DNA from: Hexactinellida sp. DTS-2022
Taxonomy: Eukaryota; Porifera; Hexactinellida
DNA: 64,000 nucleotides
Assembly (NCBI GenBank): GCA_028753945.1
Contig: JAPNXP010000013.1
Span: forward strand, 4,465,501-4,529,500
Direction of reading: 5' to 3'
Shown here: piece after piece, positions 39,934 through 49,455 of the stretch
Numbering within the stretch: the stretch's first letter is position 1
Layout: each line of letters begins with the position of its first letter
Notes under the pieces: generated by a model
Told to the model about the DNA's origin: nothing
Database searches by the model: none
The model's input: only the letters and a program-made list of their open reading frames with translations
Made by a program: the position numbers and the translations under genes

Positions 39934-41868
39934 TTAAATTTTAATTAGGTAAGACATTCCCATAGCATTTTGTACGATAGAAACTCGCCTGTTCTTGACA
40001 GGGTCCTCGCTCTTCATGAGATGCTTAAGGAAGAGAGATAGGCTGTAACGGAAGTTCTGTAGATGCTCCTTTCCTTTGAGACCTTTGAAAATACTAACAA
40101 TTGATTCTTCAGATAAATCGAAGATAATGAGTGATAGAATTTTCTTCAGGAACTTAATTGTTATTTTATCAATTTCAGTAAAGTTAATCACTTTGAGTAT
40201 ACTAATCGATAAGGATTTAGATTGGACAAGATGTAAGATCAGTTTGATAAAATTAGTAGTTTGCAAGCTAGACATTTCTCCAAGATTCTTAATCTTATCC
40301 CATAGAGTGTATTGAAACGTGACCTGGTTATCCCTCGCGGAATTGCACAGGTGTTGGCTTAGGTATGCGTAATACAAATTGAAAGGATTTTCTTGGATAC
40401 AGCATTCTAGAATAATCTTTGGTATCTCCCGTCTCTGTATTTTCGTGATGTCCAGTTTCAATAGATTTTGTACAGCCTCCATATAATCACTGCTCGTCAT
40501 CAAAACTGTAAATATCTTCCTTCGAATATCAGTATTCATTCTCTGTTGCTGCATAAGTTTAGAGAACTTCGCTGTCTCTTTGGAGCAACTTCCATTTTTA
40601 GTTTCAAAACTAATTTCCTTCCCGCCTGGCCCCAACAACCTAGACATCCCTCTCTCATCCAACTTGAGAACATCTTCATAACGCAAATTAAATGGAGTCC
40701 CCTCCACATCTCCAGCTGCCTTCAAAAGCTTGCAGTACTCCTCTAGCCTAGAAGGATCGTAGTTGGGGATCTTCCTATGATTGTTAGACTTTATAGCATT
40801 GATAGTGTCCAACATCCATACAACCCTACTGTCGTCAATTTGTTTCTCAATTATTTTCCGTTTGCCCTGTATCTCCATAATAATATCTTTCATAGAGTTG
40901 GGATCTTCCTTCCTTATATCGAGTCCTACCGTTTTTAGAATAATTAGGAGTAGCTCGATATCCATGGTTGAACATTCACAAACTAGCTTTCTAACTATGT
41001 CGTATATGAGCACACTGGTTAGCACCTTGAAACTGTATAGGTAACTGAGACAACGTATTATGTTGTGACACTGCTTAGAAGCTTCATACTCATTCTTGTA
41101 ACAAGAATCGAATTTCTTGACACATTTTGAAATAAAATAAGCTCCGAGTTGCATAGCAGTGGTTGCCTTGCCTTGCGTTATAGTGAGCAGCAGCATGCAC
41201 TCAATGGACAATCTCTCTTGCACCAGAACCTCTTGGAAACAGGCGCGAGAAAGTGCACAGCTGATCGCCTCATTCATATCATGAGCGCTGTTGTCTCTGT
41301 ACAGCTGTAGTAGCTGTCCAGTGGTGTAGCTTATGTTAGATTTGCTGAGTCGATTCACTAACCCAGTTATGCGTCTTGTAAGAGTGATGTCCACTGTCTG
41401 GGTGCTAGAGGGAATGGGGAACGTACTAGGCTCAGAATCTCTGATTTCATCCTGTGCTTTCTCAATTTGTACAATTGGCTTTTCTTCTTCACATTGTGTC
41501 GCCTCTGACTCTACTTCACTCAGACTACTAACGGAGTCTTCGGAATTATCTTCCTTGCTAGAGTCAGTGCACTCGTCCTGCTTGAGATCTGTTTTGTAGT
41601 CCAGAATGAATCCCAGACCTTCGTCGTAGAAACTAGCTGGTAGGGAGTCACCTGATAATTTCAATTTCTTCTTTAGATGAGTGATTTCGAGATCTTCAGT
41701 TTCTAATTCAATCTTTTTCTGATACTTATCAATTTTATCTTTTCCTGATAAAATGTGTTTTGGTGGAGGCTTTATTTTATCTAGATACTTTCCATGTTTT
41801 CCTTGCTTCTTTTTGTCTCTGGACTGTTTTCTTATAACCTTTCTACTGCTACGTAAATTCTTCGGCAT
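39934..41868 (-). CDS. NOM1: Nucleolar MIF4G-domain protein NOM1 (SGD1 homologue)
   Basis: 644 aa. The N terminus is highly basic (KNLRSSRKVIRKQSRDKKKQ), then an acidic/serine linker (about 100-160). A MIF4G domain begins near 165 (RRITGLVNRLSKSNI) and an MA3 domain near 440-560 (IRRKIFTVLMTSSDYMEAV). NOM1 recruits DEAD-box helicases and acts in 18S rRNA processing. Order and length fit the family; the N-terminal low-complexity part is shorter than in vertebrates. It is a third ribosome-biogenesis gene in the window, with UTP6 and EXOSC3. Confidence 0.9.
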   Translation of the reverse strand: MPKNLRSSRKVIRKQSRDKKKQGKHGKYLDKIKPPPKHILSGKDKIDKYQKKIELETEDLEITHLKKKLKLSGDSLPASFYDEGLGFILDYKTDLKQDECTDSSKEDNSEDSVSSLSEVESEATQCEEEKPIVQIEKAQDEIRDSEPSTFPIPSSTQTVDITLTRRITGLVNRLSKSNISYTTGQLLQLYRDNSAHDMNEAISCALSRACFQEVLVQERLSIECMLLLTITQGKATTAMQLGAYFISKCVKKFDSCYKNEYEASKQCHNIIRCLSYLYSFKVLTSVLIYDIVRKLVCECSTMDIELLLIILKTVGLDIRKEDPNSMKDIIMEIQGKRKIIEKQIDDSRVVWMLDTINAIKSNNHRKIPNYDPSRLEEYCKLLKAAGDVEGTPFNLRYEDVLKLDERGMSRLLGPGGKEISFETKNGSCSKETAKFSKLMQQQRMNTDIRRKIFTVLMTSSDYMEAVQNLLKLDITKIQRREIPKIILECCIQENPFNLYYAYLSQHLCNSARDNQVTFQYTLWDKIKNLGEMSSLQTTNFIKLILHLVQSKSLSISILKVINFTEIDKITIKFLKKILSLIIFDLSEESIVSIFKGLKGKEHLQNFRYSLSLFLKHLMKSEDPVKNRRVSIVQNAMGMSYLIKI

Positions 41869-43768
41869 ATTTCAATCTAATAAATGTATCAAGGGGGGCG
41901 ATTATTCGAGTAAATATGGTATTCGAATTTCTATAAATTTCATGAATCAGAAAATTGATTCCAAAATGTGTGAAATTTGGGGTAATGAAAGGTAAAAGAA
42001 AAGATCCAATAACTAGATAGAAATTAATTAATTTTCCAGGGGGTTTACCCTTGAATGAACCACTGAATTAGAGTATTAAGCCCGTCCTATTAATTCCAAA
42101 TTTGTCCCCCAAGGACATTTATTTTCCCTCCTATCCCCATTCAGGGCGGATGGGACGAAAGTATAGTTCCTAATTATAAAATTAAGGGGCCTGGAAGCTA
42201 TTGCATGTCATAACGGAGTACTATTGGACTCAATTTGCTCGAAAAATAAATATAAACCGACATCCCGGTGTAAGCGCTTTGGGTCCCTAAAACGCTGGGC
42301 GTCCCCAAAGCGCGCTTACACCGGAGCCAGTTCAGTAACAATAATTAGAAGGAAGAACATTGCTAATAAATTATAAGTAGAAATAATTATAGCACGTAAA
42401 TTGAACTGACAATTACCACATACAATAAAGTAGAGCTACCTAATATCACTTCATAAGGTTGACCGGAATTATTTGCATTCTTTGGTAACTCCTCATTTCC
42501 TAGGACCAAGTCATAGTCATTGGGTGTGGGTTCTGCATGTAGGTCATGACTAAAGCAGAAACCGCTAACCTAGAATAAATAGCAACCATGTACAGCATAT
42601 TCTCTATAATAGTCCACCATTGGGCAAATCGACCCAGGTGGACTATTAGATAACATGGACTATAAAATAATTTAGCTTTAGTACATCATCAAAGGTAATA
42701 TATCCAAAGTACCAACATCGTATAAAGTATTTAGTACAAGCACTTATAATTGAGGTTATATAGCGGATTATTATGAGTATGAACTGTTCGTTGGTAATTG
42801 TGTCACGCCGTAACTGGTCCGGCCGGACCATCCTGCCAGCAGGCAGCAGCAGTGGATGGTCCCCATATTAATATTGAATAAAAACTTAATTCAGATTTAA
42901 CTAGGTTGCACTAGAAGCAAAGTTAGCTCCAGTTGTATTTATGAAATCGATAATTCAGAAATTATTTTATTCAACTGTGATGACAAGAGTATAAATTTGT
43001 TATCAGAATTGGATATTTATGGGCAGTATGGAATTGACATTTGAAAGAATTCATATTGTTTTGTATATGCACACAGAGAATTGATAAAAATGTTGAAAAC
43101 TGAAAAAGAAATTACGAGAAGGAGGTGGTCTATTAAACAATATAATGTTGAGGATGTGTGGAAGTAGTGAAGATAGTGGTGTGATTAGTAAAAGTCGGGA
43201 TGGTTTCATATTTATTGTTTAAAATATTGTAATGTTGATGTGAGTAATATTGACGATGGAGAGATATGGATATGCCCGGAATGTAACCGTACTTAGTTTA
43301 TTTTGATTGTAATAGATGTGTTAGAAAAGTCTATCTTTGGAGCCACATAAAAATGTAAAGAACTTATGATCTTTTTTCAGAAGATATAAGATTCAGGGTG
43401 TAAAACAGATCAAAAAGTTCACTTCAGGATGACACGTTTGTCACATAATATATGGTAGGGAGAGGGGTCGTAAGTACAAGGGTGGTCGCATGATAAAAAG
43501 CTGAAATCCCTGCATTAGCGCATGTGCATTGTCAGCCACGCGGATTATATTGGTACAGCGTTTACAAATCACTCATATATTAAAAATTGAATATTCTCGT
43601 CTTCGTATATGCACCATGCCGCACCGATATACGAGAGCCGCTTTTCGTCAGGTGCGGCAGGTCTAAAGTGACGTCACTTAGCCGCACCAAAATTATTTGC
43701 TTGCTACGGGCCTGTAATGCCCTATTGGCACTATTAGTATATCGCTGCTAATTGAATTGAAGGTGATA
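41869..43768. other. 1.9-kb gene-free stretch with element remnants
   Basis: No intact gene. It contains a palindrome at about 42255-42315 (CCGGTGTAAGCGC and its inverse), a hairpin at about 42608-42647 (AATAGTCCACC and inverse), a GGTCCGGCCGGACC palindrome near 42818, a decayed PHD-finger-like coding remnant at 43201-43296, and a GCCGCACC-bearing palindrome near 43619-43695 before WDR59. Confidence 0.6.
43201..43296 (+). pseudogene. Remnant of a PHD-type zinc finger
   Basis: One frame reads WFHIYCLKYC, a 10-residue spacer, then GEIWICPECNRT and a stop. WFH-x2-C and W-x-C-x2-C are the second half of a PHD finger. The expected first half (CGSSEDSG-like) is in a different frame just upstream, and stop codons flank the piece. 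PHD fingers occur in ORF1 of some non-LTR retrotransposons as well as in host genes, so the origin is unclear. Confidence 0.45.
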
Positions 43769-46249
43769 ATGGGCCCAGATTCTAGCGCTGTAAGTAAATG
43801 TATGCGAATACGAATTGCGCCATCCCTAACTTTGACTCGCCATGACTTTGTAATAACTGAATTACTGCTTTATAATTACTCACTAGATTCAATGCTTGTA
43901 GAAAAACTAACGAAAGAGAAGGAGCTTCTAAGCTTGTCAGTCAACTCAGCAGGCAACTATGCGTCCGTGGGGCTACTCAGCAGCAGCAACAAATGCATGA
44001 TTTACAGCTTCGGATTGACCGCCAGCAATTCCTCGCAGAGACAACAGATCGATCTGAAACTGCCATCCACACTGGACAAGAAGGCTAACGACTGTCCCAT
44101 TCAGTGGGGCATGCACCAAGACACAGAAGAGCTACTCGCGGTAGGGGCAAACCAGAAACTAGAACTGTGGAACTTCGGCGGGAGTGTCCCCCAGCCCCTC
44201 AGCCTGACACAGGGCCACCTGCTGGCTATCAGAGACATAAACTGGTCCTGCAACCCCAACCTCCTGGGCTCGTGTTCCTACGATTCTTCAGTTCTCATTT
44301 GGGACACAAGGGATAACACGCAGCCCAGCGTGCGCATCAAAACCCTGGCTGGCGCTTCCTGTATAAAATTCAATCGGGAGAAGTATGACGTCATAGCGCT
44401 TGCTCACGAGGACATCGTCACCATCTGGGACATAAGATTCGTAAACAGGTATCTGGCGTTTCTAGACTTGCCCGCTAAAGTTCTTAACTTCGACTGGCAC
44501 CCCAAGATCCCGCAGGTGCTCTCCACAGCCAGCAAGGACGGGTACATTCGAATGTGGAACTACGAGCGCCACGGCGTGGACCCGCAGCCGCTAGCCGAGA
44601 AGTCCCACAAGCAGAACGGAGTCTCCCGCGTTAAGTTCACTCCCTGCGGGCGGGGGCTCGTCTCCTGCTCGACCGTAATAACCCAGAAGAGTCCAAGCAT
44701 CACGCTATGGAACTTCAGAGAGAGCAGCGGCGGCGGCTGGCAGATCGACAACGCGGGGTTTGTGGGGAACAACAACGAACAGCTGGTGGGCATGGAGTGG
44801 TCGCTCGCCTCAGATGACTACAAACTATGTACCATCTCCAAATCCAAAGAAATACGGCTTTATGACGTAGATCTGCGGTCTTTCTCGGCTATGGAGAACC
44901 CGGAGGGAAAGGCACTCGGCAAGCGGAGACCGTTCTTGAGCGGAGCCGCGGGCGACCCGTTCAAGAGCACCGAGAGTTTCGAGCCTACCTCCATACAGGA
45001 AGAAATAGAACTGATCAAGAAGTACATTGGCCAAAATGATAGAATGGAATTCCAAACAATCGGGCAACATCGCTACTCCATCAAGCTCCGCAGTAGCGAC
45101 AGTAAGAATGTGATTGAGTGCGTGATATCCCTGCCTCCGCTCTACCCGCGGGCCTGCGAGCCTAACTTTGAGATCTACACCTCTCACGGGCTGATAGAAG
45201 TGTCTGTAAAGTCTGAGCTCATCCAGACGCTAACCTCCACAGCTGCGCACTACGTGTCCCACAACAAGTTCTGTCTCAGGTACTGCATAGACACTCTTTA
45301 CTCCTCCTTCCAAAAGCTCTCTCTCGAGAACAACACGTACCAAGACCTCAACGAGCTATACACGCACGCTAAGATTACGCACGCCCCCATCCGCGCTAGA
45401 TTCGCGGCTAATGACACCCTAGTCTACTTCTATCTGTCCCGGCCTCTGGCTAAGAGCTCCCGCGCGCTCACTGACGTCACGCTGCGGCTGAGTGAGCAGC
45501 TGCACCACACTCTCTCCCAGCCCACCCAGCCCGCTCGCCGCGCGGACACGCCCTCCTTTGTCGCGCTCTGCGACCTGTCTAGCCTAACCCGCCTGGACTG
45601 CGGATTAGCGCGAGACACGCTGTTCTACTCCTGCGACCCTCTGGTGGCCTGTCACCACAACAGGCTGCTGGCGGCTGCACACGGGAGAGCTGACCTGGTG
45701 CAGGTGTGGCACCTGCTGCTGCAGCTGCTGGGAATACGGACGGAGAGCTACTCGCTGTGTCTGCAGTTCATGGCGGGAGAGGTGGCCTACAGAGCCATGG
45801 AGTACTACCTCTCAGTTAAAGACGTACAGGCAGTAGCAACCATATTCAGTTTTATAAGCGCATACAACAAAACCGTGGAGAGGAAGAGAAGATTGATATT
45901 CAATGAATCGAAATTGAACGAACAAATTAGTTATTATATAACTGTGTACTCCGAGGTGCTTAGCAGGTGGGGTCTGCTGAACACGAAGTGCAGAGTACTC
46001 AAGTGCATGCCGCAGGACGAGACTCGCGGAATCGCATTAACAGACACTATTAAGCATGCGCTGGAGAATGGATCTATTTGTGTCATCTGTCACTATCTGG
46101 TGCAGGGAATGGTGGCTGCCTGTCCACAGTGTGGACACGGGGGACATCTGTACCACTTACGGGAATGGTTCTTGTCGAGTGGCGAGTGCCCTACGGGGTG
46201 TGGCTGTAATTGCGAAAATTATATTAACGAAAATACGATTTTTATCTAG
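43769..46249 (+). CDS. WDR59: GATOR2 subunit WDR59
   Basis: 826 aa from the first ATG (43769). The N-terminal part may be a poorly chosen extension; the region equivalent to the human start is near MLVEKLTKEKELLSLSV. A WD40 propeller covers about 40-370 (SYDSSVLIWDTRD, STASKDGYIRMWNYE). An RWD domain follows (about 410-530). The C terminus has LVYFYLSRPL, GRADLVQVWHLL and the terminal C4/RING-like CPQCGHGGHLYHLREWF with CPTGCGC. WDR59 is in GATOR2, which activates mTORC1 upstream of GATOR1 at the lysosome. It is shorter than human WDR59 (974) in the linker. It is GC-richer than the SIDT and UTP6 genes. Confidence 0.93.
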   Translation: MGPDSSAVSKCMRIRIAPSLTLTRHDFVITELLLYNYSLDSMLVEKLTKEKELLSLSVNSAGNYASVGLLSSSNKCMIYSFGLTASNSSQRQQIDLKLPSTLDKKANDCPIQWGMHQDTEELLAVGANQKLELWNFGGSVPQPLSLTQGHLLAIRDINWSCNPNLLGSCSYDSSVLIWDTRDNTQPSVRIKTLAGASCIKFNREKYDVIALAHEDIVTIWDIRFVNRYLAFLDLPAKVLNFDWHPKIPQVLSTASKDGYIRMWNYERHGVDPQPLAEKSHKQNGVSRVKFTPCGRGLVSCSTVITQKSPSITLWNFRESSGGGWQIDNAGFVGNNNEQLVGMEWSLASDDYKLCTISKSKEIRLYDVDLRSFSAMENPEGKALGKRRPFLSGAAGDPFKSTESFEPTSIQEEIELIKKYIGQNDRMEFQTIGQHRYSIKLRSSDSKNVIECVISLPPLYPRACEPNFEIYTSHGLIEVSVKSELIQTLTSTAAHYVSHNKFCLRYCIDTLYSSFQKLSLENNTYQDLNELYTHAKITHAPIRARFAANDTLVYFYLSRPLAKSSRALTDVTLRLSEQLHHTLSQPTQPARRADTPSFVALCDLSSLTRLDCGLARDTLFYSCDPLVACHHNRLLAAAHGRADLVQVWHLLLQLLGIRTESYSLCLQFMAGEVAYRAMEYYLSVKDVQAVATIFSFISAYNKTVERKRRLIFNESKLNEQISYYITVYSEVLSRWGLLNTKCRVLKCMPQDETRGIALTDTIKHALENGSICVICHYLVQGMVAACPQCGHGGHLYHLREWFLSSGECPTGCGCNCENYINENTIFI

Positions 46250-46356
46250 ACTATTAAATTCTATAATTATTTCCGCTTAGTGTTGAACAAATTATATTAT
46301 TAAAGCAGAACACGCTAAATTATTTTATATTCAATTCTTGAATTCGTTCATAGTGA

Positions 46357-47469
46357 ATGTCAATTATATTTGCTGTGTATTCAGTTATTAGGTATTTAAT
46401 ACCCCAGATGGCAGGTGAACAGGTATTTAGCTCTAACTCTGTTGAGGACTTGGAGACAGTGGCAGCTAAAGTTAGAACAAAGATAGAGACTTATTTCTCC
46501 CAGCTGCTGGGGGTTATCAGGAAGAGACAAACCGAACTCATCTCAGAGCTAAACGAGATTATGTCTCGCTACAGACTGGAGAGAGTGAGACTGATGGATA
46601 AAGTTAAAGAGTTGGAAGAAATAAAGAAGTATCATGAACAGAGCTCTTCTTTAACTATTAAAAATCTACAAAACGATATAGCGAATGGAATTAATTCTGA
46701 GATAGCAGAATTAAAGGAACAGGCAAATTCAATGGGTGTAGAGTTTGAATGGAGTCAGAAATATGCGAAAAAAGCTAGCAAGATTGGAAAATTAAAAGAA
46801 ACGCTCGGTAATGACGTCACAATGCCTGGCTCAGATTGCAGCTTGTTTATATTCTCTACGAGACTGTATTCGGGGCTTATCTACAGAAGTGACGTGGGTC
46901 CCATTCCCAGAGACAGCTTCCGAGAGGAACAGCTGACTTCTGAGTTCGCTAACTCTCCCAATTGGAGAGCAGCGATAGAAGGCTGTTACTGGTGTGGGAA
47001 GCCTACCAGAGCCAACCAGTACACGTATGTGTGCGATAAGAAGTGCTACTCCTTGCTGCACGAGTGGTGTCGCAGGAAGCTATACGAGTTCTGCGGGGAC
47101 TCTCTCTGCATGTATCCGTCCTGCGAGGCGCCAGCTGTGGAGACTGCCAACTGCTGCTCTGAGGCCCATCAGCAGAAACTGGAGGCTAACTACAGATCCA
47201 TTAAAAAAGGGAAAGATACTAATTTGGGCAAAGGTCCTTATTGGTATAAAAAGAAGGAACCTCGCACTAACAAAATCACTCAATTTTTTCCTCCAGCAGA
47301 CCTATCACAACAACAACAACAACAAAAACAAACAACAACATTTATCTTGAGTAGAGCATCAATAACATCTCCCAACAAAACTACTTCTCATTCTATTCCC
47401 TATGGTTCGCAACCATTTCGCGCAGTTGGTATTCCCACTAATATTGATATATTGGGAGAACCCAAATAA
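46357..47469 (+). CDS. Coiled-coil plus Cys-rich zinc-binding protein
   Basis: 370 aa from 46357; a second ATG 17 codons in (MAGEQVFSSN) fits the paralogous NHL starts better. Residues about 25-145 form a coiled coil closely like that of the NHL proteins here (ELISELNEIMSRYRLERVR). Instead of NHL repeats it has a Cys/His-rich module at about 208-285: CYWCGK, VCDKKC, EWC, FCG, then MYPSCEAP and CCSEAHQQ. The second part resembles the CxxxC...CS-x-x-H pieces seen next to PARP-like and ubiquitin-related domains, but I cannot name the family. The C terminus is Gln/Ser/Thr-rich. It starts 108 bases after WDR59. Confidence 0.75.
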   Translation: MSIIFAVYSVIRYLIPQMAGEQVFSSNSVEDLETVAAKVRTKIETYFSQLLGVIRKRQTELISELNEIMSRYRLERVRLMDKVKELEEIKKYHEQSSSLTIKNLQNDIANGINSEIAELKEQANSMGVEFEWSQKYAKKASKIGKLKETLGNDVTMPGSDCSLFIFSTRLYSGLIYRSDVGPIPRDSFREEQLTSEFANSPNWRAAIEGCYWCGKPTRANQYTYVCDKKCYSLLHEWCRRKLYEFCGDSLCMYPSCEAPAVETANCCSEAHQQKLEANYRSIKKGKDTNLGKGPYWYKKKEPRTNKITQFFPPADLSQQQQQQKQTTTFILSRASITSPNKTTSHSIPYGSQPFRAVGIPTNIDILGEPK

Positions 47470-47862
47470 TCCCTGCTTAATACTGATCAGAATCGTGTGA
47501 AAATTTACTATAATTTGTATGTATCATTACTATGTTATTACTCCTACTATAAGTTCCTATAATTGTATTGTTAATAATCATTTGACTGAGGTGAACCTTG
47601 ATATAATTTAGACTGCTTGATGTTATTATCACTAACTTATGTTATATTATTACTTATGTTGCAATGAAAGTACGGATGGTAAATTCCTGTTATAACGAAG
47701 TCGGATATAACGAAATACCCGTTTATAACGAAATGGATATTTTCCCCCAGAGCACTAAATGCATTAATTATTATCTGCATATGACAAAAGAGTTTATAGG
47801 TCCCAAGCACTTGGTTATAACGGGAGTTGACTATAATTACACCCTAGCTATATCTAGTTCAT
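47470..47862. other. Spacer with a MITE before MRPS5
   Basis: AT-rich spacer. Most of it is the MITE-like element at about 47677-47833, which ends 30 bases before the uS5m ATG, so the element probably supplies the immediate 5'UTR. Confidence 0.6.
47677..47833. repeat. MITE-like element, CGTTATAAC ends
   Basis: The left end GTAAATTCCTGTTATAACG and the right end TTATAACGGGAGTTGACTA are imperfect inverses of the family also found at 12544-14184 and 21252-21416. Confidence 0.75.
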
Positions 47863-49041
47863 ATGCTGTCTGTTCTGTGCAAGCAGCTCAGCCGAGCAGC
47901 TGCTCTCACCTCAGCTGTTCCTACTATTCAGGAGCGGGGCCTGGCGTACCCACCCTTCCGCGTAATGCGCAGACACCCGCTCAGTCGCCGCAACTCCATG
48001 GCGCTGCTGAAGTCCTCTTTCGGGAAGAAGTACCCCGCCAGCAAGGGGGAGGCCATGGCGATTAAAGCGCGATGCAACAGACTGGTGCACGAAATTCGCG
48101 AGCGCTTCTACACCCTGGGGCGGGGCCGCATCGCGCCGTACTCCCTCCCAGGCCTGAACCAGGGCCTCCCGCGGGTGGACCTGGCAACCAGCTGGCTGCG
48201 GAGAATGTCCGACCTGGAGCCGAAGGCCGTCAGCGAGGAATTCGTGGCAAAGCACGGAATAGAGCGGATGTCCAGTCAGGTCTGGAGAACCAAGAGAGAC
48301 AAAAAGCGCACGCAGGACCCGAACAAGAACAGGAGCATGGACTCCTGGAGCGAGAAGGGGACCGGCTGGACCAGCTGCTCGATAGAGGGCAGGTCCGCGG
48401 GGGCCCCGGTCCTCCCGGACGGCCGCGAGTTGGAAGAGTTCCGCAGTGTGGTGCTCTACGAGAACCGAGTGTCGCACATGACCGGGGCGGGCAAGGTGCA
48501 CGGGGTGCACGTCATAGTGGGCGTAGGCAATGGGAAGGGCTTAGCGGGGTGGGCAATTGCAGGCGCCACAAACCTAGTAATCGCGGTTAACCACGCGCGA
48601 AACCGCGCGGCCCTGCGACTAAGGAGCTTTCCGGTGTGCGACGGACACACGATCTTCCACGACATGATCGGACAGGAAGTGAGGTCGGTGGTTAAACTGG
48701 AACGGAAGCCGCTGGGATTCGGTTTGAGGTGCGGCAGAACGATTCGCGAGATCTGCAGACTTATAGGCATAAGGGACATGCGGTCTAAAGTGATGATGAA
48801 TAGGAATCCGCTTAGGGTTATCCCCTGTGTGTTTAAGCTCCTAGAGAAGCAGGAGACTCATCAGATGCTGGCCGATAGAACCGGTCTGCTCGTGGTAGAG
48901 TACAGCCGCAAAAACGGATACTTCCCAGTGGTGGTGGCGTCTCCCAGCAATGGGGAGGTGAGGGAAGACAGCTCTTACGCTAAAGAGATATACGACACCA
49001 TTAAGCATAGGACCGTAGGGATATGGCCGTATAGCATGTAG
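47863..49041 (+). CDS. MRPS5: Mitochondrial small-ribosomal protein uS5m
   Basis: 392 aa. The N-terminal part is basic with many Arg/Ser/Leu (presequence-like). The S5 N-terminal dsRBD-type fold lies near 200-265 (VVLYENRVSHMTGAGKVHGVHVIVGVGNG) and the S5 C-terminal fold near 270-345 (FGLRCGRTIREICRLIGIRDM). It is a component of the 28S mitochondrial subunit near the decoding site. Length is close to other animal MRPS5 proteins. The gene is strongly GC-rich compared with the flanking DNA. Confidence 0.93.
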   Translation: MLSVLCKQLSRAAALTSAVPTIQERGLAYPPFRVMRRHPLSRRNSMALLKSSFGKKYPASKGEAMAIKARCNRLVHEIRERFYTLGRGRIAPYSLPGLNQGLPRVDLATSWLRRMSDLEPKAVSEEFVAKHGIERMSSQVWRTKRDKKRTQDPNKNRSMDSWSEKGTGWTSCSIEGRSAGAPVLPDGRELEEFRSVVLYENRVSHMTGAGKVHGVHVIVGVGNGKGLAGWAIAGATNLVIAVNHARNRAALRLRSFPVCDGHTIFHDMIGQEVRSVVKLERKPLGFGLRCGRTIREICRLIGIRDMRSKVMMNRNPLRVIPCVFKLLEKQETHQMLADRTGLLVVEYSRKNGYFPVVVASPSNGEVREDSSYAKEIYDTIKHRTVGIWPYSM

Positions 49042-49455
49042 CGATTCGTAGCGTTAATTAACTACATCTCTTCGATTATATTTTAAAACTGGTCCAAATT
49101 CGTAACCTCTAATTGGTTTGTTTTAAATGAAAGTCCAGTTAGTCTACGTATACGATGCAGTCAGTTTAGTACACTGGTGACAATTTGAGAAGTGAACTCT
49201 AAATGTGAACTCTAAATGTGAACTTACTGTAGATACCGAGATTACCGACTGTAAGTAGATATTATAATCGTATCTGGTTATAGAGAAATTTAGATGTAAA
49301 GCTATAATGTAGACTCTCGCTAGTACGAAAAAAGTTAATACTTAGTGACATTAATACGAATTTCGTTGGAGCTCTTATACGAGCTATACTCTATAGGAAC
49401 TTACCTAAGCTAGCTTGTGTATAGTATTACTAACAGTATTGAGTGGTGATTGGTG
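49042..49455. other. Gene-free spacer
   Basis: AT-rich spacer of about 410 bases between MRPS5 and ASH2L. An internal duplicated TGTGAACTCTAAATG word occurs at about 49190-49220; nothing else stands out. Confidence 0.5.
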
